From positions 22,529,986-22,593,985 of the forward strand of contig NC_135561.1 in assembly GCF_964340395.1 (NCBI RefSeq): a stretch of DNA of 64,000 nt, in the 5' to 3' direction. This DNA is from Glandiceps talaboti (Eukaryota; Hemichordata; Enteropneusta; Spengelidae). A program made the translations under genes and the position numbers. Shown here in pieces: positions 58,660 through 64,000 of this stretch (positions are counted from its first letter, which is position 1; the number at the start of each line of letters is the position of its first letter). Below the pieces are notes generated by a model. The model made no database searches. It worked only from the letters and a program-made list of their open reading frames with translations, and was not told the DNA's origin.

Positions 58660-61600
58660 CCACTTTGACTTCGCATGTAGGAAAATCACCCACTGTGACC
58701 GAGCTTGTGGGGAAAATCACCCACTGTGACCTAGCTTATATAGGAAAATCACCCACTGGCACTGTGACCTAGCTTATATAGGAAAATCACCCACTGTGAC
58801 CTAGCTTCTATAGGAAAATCACCCACTGTGACCTAGCTTATAGGAAAATCACCCACTGTGACCTAGCTTATATAGGAAAATCACCCACTGTGACCTAGCT
58901 TATAGGAAAATCACCCACTGTGACCTAGCTTGTATAGGAAAATCACCCACTGTGACCTAGCTTGTAGGAAAATCACCCACTGTGACCTAGCTTATAGGAA
59001 AATCACCCACTGTGACCTAGCTTACATGTATATAGGAAAATCACCCACTGTGACCTAGCTTATAGGAAAATCACCTACTGTGACCTAGCTTGTATAGGAA
59101 AATCACCCACTGTGACCTAGCTTATAGGAAAATCACCCACTGTGACCTAGCTTATATAGGAAAATCACCCACTGTTACCTAGCTTATATAGGAAAATCAC
59201 CCACTGTGACCTAACTTATAGGAAAATCACCCACTGTGACCTAGCTTACATGTATATAGGAAAATCACCCACTGTGACCTAGCTTATATAGGAAAATCAC
59301 CCACTGTGACCTAGCTTATATAGGAAAATCACCTACTGTGACCTAGCTTATATAGGAAAATCACCCACTGTGACCTAGCTTATAGGAAAATCACCCACTG
59401 TGACCTAGCTTATAGGAAAATCACCCACTGTGACCTAGCTTATAGGAAAATCACCCACTGTGACCTAGCTTATATAGGAAAATCACCCACTGTGACCTAG
59501 CTAATAGGAAAATCACCCACTGTGACCTAGCTTGTAGGAAAATCACCCACTGTGACCTAGCTTATAGGAAAATCACCCACTGTGACCTAGCTTATATAGG
59601 AAAATCACCCACTGTGACCTAGCTAATAGGAAAATCACCCACTGTGACCTAGCTTATAGGAAAATCACCCACTGTGACCTAGCTTATATAGGAAAATCAC
59701 CCACTGTGACCTAGCTTATATAGGAAAATCACCCACTGTGACCTAGCTTATATAGGAAAATCACCCACTGTGACCTAGCTTATATAGGAAAATCACCCAC
59801 TGTGACCTAGCTTATATAGGAAAATCACCCACTGTGACCTAGCTTATATAGGAAAATCACCCACTGTGACCTAGCTTATATAGGAAAATCACCCACTGTG
59901 ACCTAACTTATAGGAAAATCACCAACTGTGACCTAGCTTATAGGAAAATCACCAACTGTGACCTAGCTTATATAGGAAAATCACCCACTGTGACCTAGCT
60001 TATATAGGAAAATCACCCACTGTGACCTAGCTTATAGGAAAATCACCCACTGTGACCTAGCTTATATAGGAAAATCACCCACTGTGACCTAGCTTATATA
60101 GGAAAATCACCCATTGTGACCTAGCTTATATAGGAAAATCACCCACTGTGACCTAGCTTATAGGAAAATCACCCACTGTGACCTAGCTTATATAGGAAAA
60201 TCACCCACTGGCACTGTGACCTAGCTTATAGGAAAATCACCCACTGTGACCTAGCTTACATGTATAGGAAAATCACCCACTGTGACCTAGCTTATAGGAA
60301 AATCACCCACTGTGACCTAGCTTACATGTATAGGAAAATCACCCACTGTGACCTAGCTTATATAGGAAAATCACCCACTGTGACCTAGCTTATATAGGAA
60401 AATCACCCACTGTGACCTAGCTTATAGGAAAATCACCCACTGTGACCTAGCTTACATGTATAGGAAAATCACCCACTGTGACCTAGCTTATATAGGAAAA
60501 TCACCCATTGTGACCTAGCTTATAGGAAAATCACCCACTGTGACCTAGCTTATATAGGAAAATCACCCACTGTGACCTAGCTTATAGGAAAATCACCCAC
60601 TGTGACCTAGCTTATAGGAAAATCACCCACTGTGACCTAGCTTACATGTATAGGAAAATCACCCACTGTGACCTAGCTTATATAGGAAAATCACCCACTG
60701 TGACCTAGCTTATATAGGAAAATCACCCACTGTGACCTAGCTTATATAGGAAAATCACCCATTGTGACCTAGCTTATATAGGAAAATCACCCACTGTGAC
60801 CTAGCTTATATAGGAAAATCACCCACTGTGACCTAACTTATAGGAAAATCACCAACTGTGACCTAGCTTATATAGGAAAATCACCCACTGTGACCTAGCT
60901 TATAGGAAAATCACCCACTGTGACCTAGCTTATATAGGAAAATCACCCACTGTGACCTAACTTATAGGAAAATCACCAACTGTGACCTAGCTTATAGGAA
61001 AATCACCAACTGTGACCTAGCTTATATAGGAAAATCACCCACTGTGACCTAGCTTATATAGGAAAATCACCCACTGTGACCTAGCTTATATAGGAAAATC
61101 ACCCACTGTGACCTAGCTTATATAGGAAAATCACCCATTGTGACCTAGCTTATATAGGAAAATCACCCACTGTGACCTAGCTTATAGGAAAATCACCCAC
61201 TGTGACCTAGCTTATATAGGAAAATCACCCACTGGCACTGTGACCTAGCTTATAGGAAAATCACCCACTGTGACCTAGCTTACATGTATAGGAAAATCAC
61301 CCACTGTGACCTAGCTTATAGGAAAATCACCCACTGTGACCTAGCTTACATGTATAGGAAAATCACCCACTGTGACCTAGCTTATATAGGAAAATCACCC
61401 ATTGTGACCTAGCTTATAGGAAAATCACCCACTGTGACCTAGCTTATATAGGAAAATCACCCACTGTGACCTAGCTTATAGGAAAATCACCCACTGTGAC
61501 CTAGCTTATAGGAAAATCACCCACTGTGACCTAGCTTACATGTATAGGAAAATCACCCACTGTGACCTAGCTTATATAGGAAAATCACCCACTGTGACCT

Positions 61601-63834
61601 AGCTTATAGGAAAATCACCCACTGTGACCTAGCTTATATAGGAAAATCACCCACTGTGACCTAGCTTATATAGGAAAATCACCCACTGTGACCTAACTTA
61701 AAGGAAAATCACCCACTGTGACCTAGCTTTATATAGGAAAATCACCCACTGTGACCTAACTTATAGGAAAATCACCCACTGTGACCTAGCTTATAGGAAA
61801 ATCACCCACAGTGACCTAGCTTATATAGGAAAATCACCCACTGTGACCTAGCTTATATAGGAAAATCACCTACTGTGACCTAGCTTATATAGGAAAATCA
61901 CCCATTGTGACCTAGCTTATAGGAAAATCACCCACTGTGACCTAGCTTATATAGGAAAATCACCCACTGTGACCTAGCTTATAGGAAAATCACCCACTGT
62001 GACCTAGCTTACATGTATAGGAAAATCACCCACTGTGACCTAGCTTATATAGGAAAATCACCCATTGTGACCTAGCTTATAGGAAAATCACCCACTGTGA
62101 CCTAGCTTATATAGGAAAATCACCCACTGTGACCTAGCTTATAGGAAAATCACCCACTGTGACCTAGCTTATAGGAAAATCACCCACTGTGACCTAGCTT
62201 ACATGTATAGGAAAATCACCCACTGTGACCTAGCTTATATAGGAAAATCACCCACTGTGACCTAGCTTATAGGAAAATCACCCACTGTGACCTAGCTTAT
62301 ATAGGAAAATCACCCACTGTGACCTAGCTTATATAGGAAAATCACCCACTGTGACCTAACTTATAGGAAAATCACCCACTGTGACCTAGCTTTATATAGG
62401 AAAATCACCCACTGTGACCTAACTTATAGGAAAATCACCCACTGTGACCTAGCTTATAGGAAAATCACCCACTGTGACCTAGCTTATAGGAAAATCACCC
62501 ACAGTGACCTAGCTTATATAGGAAAATCACCCACTGTGACCTAGCTTATATAGGAAAATCACCTACTGTGACCTAGCTTATATAGGAAAATCACCCATTG
62601 TGACCTAGCTTATAGGAAAATCACCCACTGTGACCTAGCTTATATAGGAAAATCACCCACTGTGACCTAGCTTATATAGGAAAATCACCCATTGTGACCT
62701 AGCTTATAGGAAAATCACCCACTGTGACCTAGCTTATATAGGAAAATCACCCACTGTGACCTAGCTTATAGGAAAATCACCCACTGTGACCTAGCTTATC
62801 GGAAAATCACCCACTGTGACCTAGCTTATATAGGAAAATCACCCACTGTGACCTAGCTTATATAGGAAAATCACCCATTGTGACCTAGCTTATAGGAAAA
62901 TCACCCATTGTGACCTAGCTTATATAGGAAAATCACCCACTGTGACCTAGCTTATAGGAAAATCACCAACTGTGACCTAGCTTATAGGAAAATCACCCAC
63001 TGTGACCTAGCTTACATGTATAGGAAAATCACCCACTGTGACCTAGCTTATATAGGAAAATCACCCACTGTGACCTAGCTTATAGGAAAATCACCCACTG
63101 TGACCTAGCTTATATAGGAAAATCACCCACTGTGACCTAGCTTATATAGGAAAATCACCCACTGTGACCTAACTTATAGGAAAATCACCCACTGTGACCT
63201 AGCTTATATAGGAAAATCACCCACTGTGACCTAACTTATAGGAAAATCACCCACTGTGACCTAGCTTATAGGAAAATCACCCACTGTGACCTAGCTTATA
63301 GGAAAATCACCCACAGTGACCTAGCTTATATAGGAAAATCACCCACTGTGACCTAGCTTATAGGAAAATCACCCACTGTGACCTAGCTTATATAGGAAAA
63401 TCACCCACTGTGACCTAGCTTATAGGAAAATCACCCACTGTGACCTAGCTTATAGGAAAATCACCCACTGTGACCTAGCTTATATAGGAAAATCACCCAC
63501 TGTGACCTAGCTTATATAGGAAAATCACCCACTGTGACCTAGCTTATAGGAAAATCACCCACTGTGACCTAGCTTCTAGGAAAATCACCCACTGTGACCT
63601 AGCTTTTTTAGGAAAATCACCCACTGTGACCTAGCTTATAGGAAAATCACCCACTGTGACCTAGCTTATATAGGAAAATCACCCACTGTGACCTAGCTTA
63701 TATAGGAAAATCACCCACTGTGACCTAGCTTATATAGGAAAATCACCAACTGTGACCTAGCTTATATAGGAAAATCACCCACTGTGACCTTGCTTATATA
63801 GGAAAATCACCCACTGTGACCTAGCTAATATAGG
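58660..63834. repeat. large intergenic minisatellite, about 30-34-bp units, over 160 copies
   Basis: The core AGGAAAATCACCCACTGTGACCTAGCTTAT is constant, and length varies by the linker: TATAGG, TATATAGG, TACATGTATAGG or TACATGTATATAGG. Marker variants such as CACTGGCACTGTG and CACAGTG recur in the same order several times, showing that blocks of many units were duplicated together. Confidence 0.97.
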
Positions 63835-63958
63835 ATGTCAAAAGTCCAAGTTCAGTTTGTGAATATCATGTTCTCTAGTATAACCAATAAGTTTCTCTAT
63901 TGTTTTTGGATTCCAATCTACTTTGAATACCATTATGAGCAAATTGCTATTTTACAAT

Positions 63959-64000
63959 AGGTCTTTAAGATGACAGAATTGAAGCAACAACAGATTGGAT
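63959..64000 (+). other. possible first codons of another gene at the right edge
   Basis: After a pyrimidine-poor TTTTACAATAG a possible acceptor is followed by GTCTTTAAG and ATGACAGAATTGAAGCAACA, reading MTELKQQQIG to the window end. It is open but too short to identify; chance is quite possible. Confidence 0.2.

Noticed and set aside
58660-63834. Telomeric or centromeric satellite
   Set aside because: The unit is not a telomere-type hexamer, and the array is bounded by unique DNA on both sides near a normal gene; nothing links it to a centromere.

Overview
The window is AT-rich eukaryotic (metazoan) DNA dominated by tandem repeats. Its one gene that I can identify with certainty is XRN1, the cytoplasmic 5'->3' exoribonuclease. 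It lies on the minus strand, with its start codon at 47597-47595, and it runs off the left edge of the window. I reconstructed 18 consecutive coding exons by reading splice sites and protein similarity. They total 2237 nt, i.e. 745 complete residues plus two bases, and every intron phase is consistent. All seven catalytic acidic residues of the XRN family are present. The C-terminal half of the protein lies beyond base 1.

The organism is an animal, probably a marine invertebrate: the protein is very close to vertebrate XRN1, introns are GT-AG, and there are many minisatellites and short TIR transposons. I cannot name the species. Minisatellites that span exon-intron boundaries have, as I recall, been described in amphioxus, so a cephalochordate is one possibility. 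A mollusc or another lophotrochozoan is equally possible from sequence alone.

Layout: 1-2510 is intron 18, nearly all a 21-bp-type array. 2511-47597 is XRN1 exons 18 to 1, separated by introns filled with minisatellites (units of 19 to about 95 bp, up to about 107 copies) and several TIR transposons. 47598-48657 is the upstream region with weak promoter motifs. 48666-51347 is a TIR transposon with a second element nested in it. 51356-55190 is mostly unique DNA plus an 80-bp array. 55190-57605 is a 19-bp array. 57699-58388 is a dispersed element also seen at 6427 and 15348. 58660-63834 is an array of roughly 30-34 bp units. The last 165 bases are unique and may hold the first codons of another plus-strand gene. 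By my rough sum about half of the window is tandem repeat.

The most interesting structure is a recurring relationship between minisatellites and XRN1 splice sites. The 5' splice sites of exons 4, 10 and 14 and the 3' splice site of exon 13 are each part of the repeat unit, so the real splice site is followed or preceded by 3 to about 50 near-identical decoy sites. Each decoy I translated leads to a premature stop. Separately, exon 5, which carries four of the seven catalytic acidic residues and is a 111-nt in-frame cassette, is bracketed by near-identical inverted repeats of about 443 and 626 bp, an architecture that could favour exon skipping or circular RNA formation.
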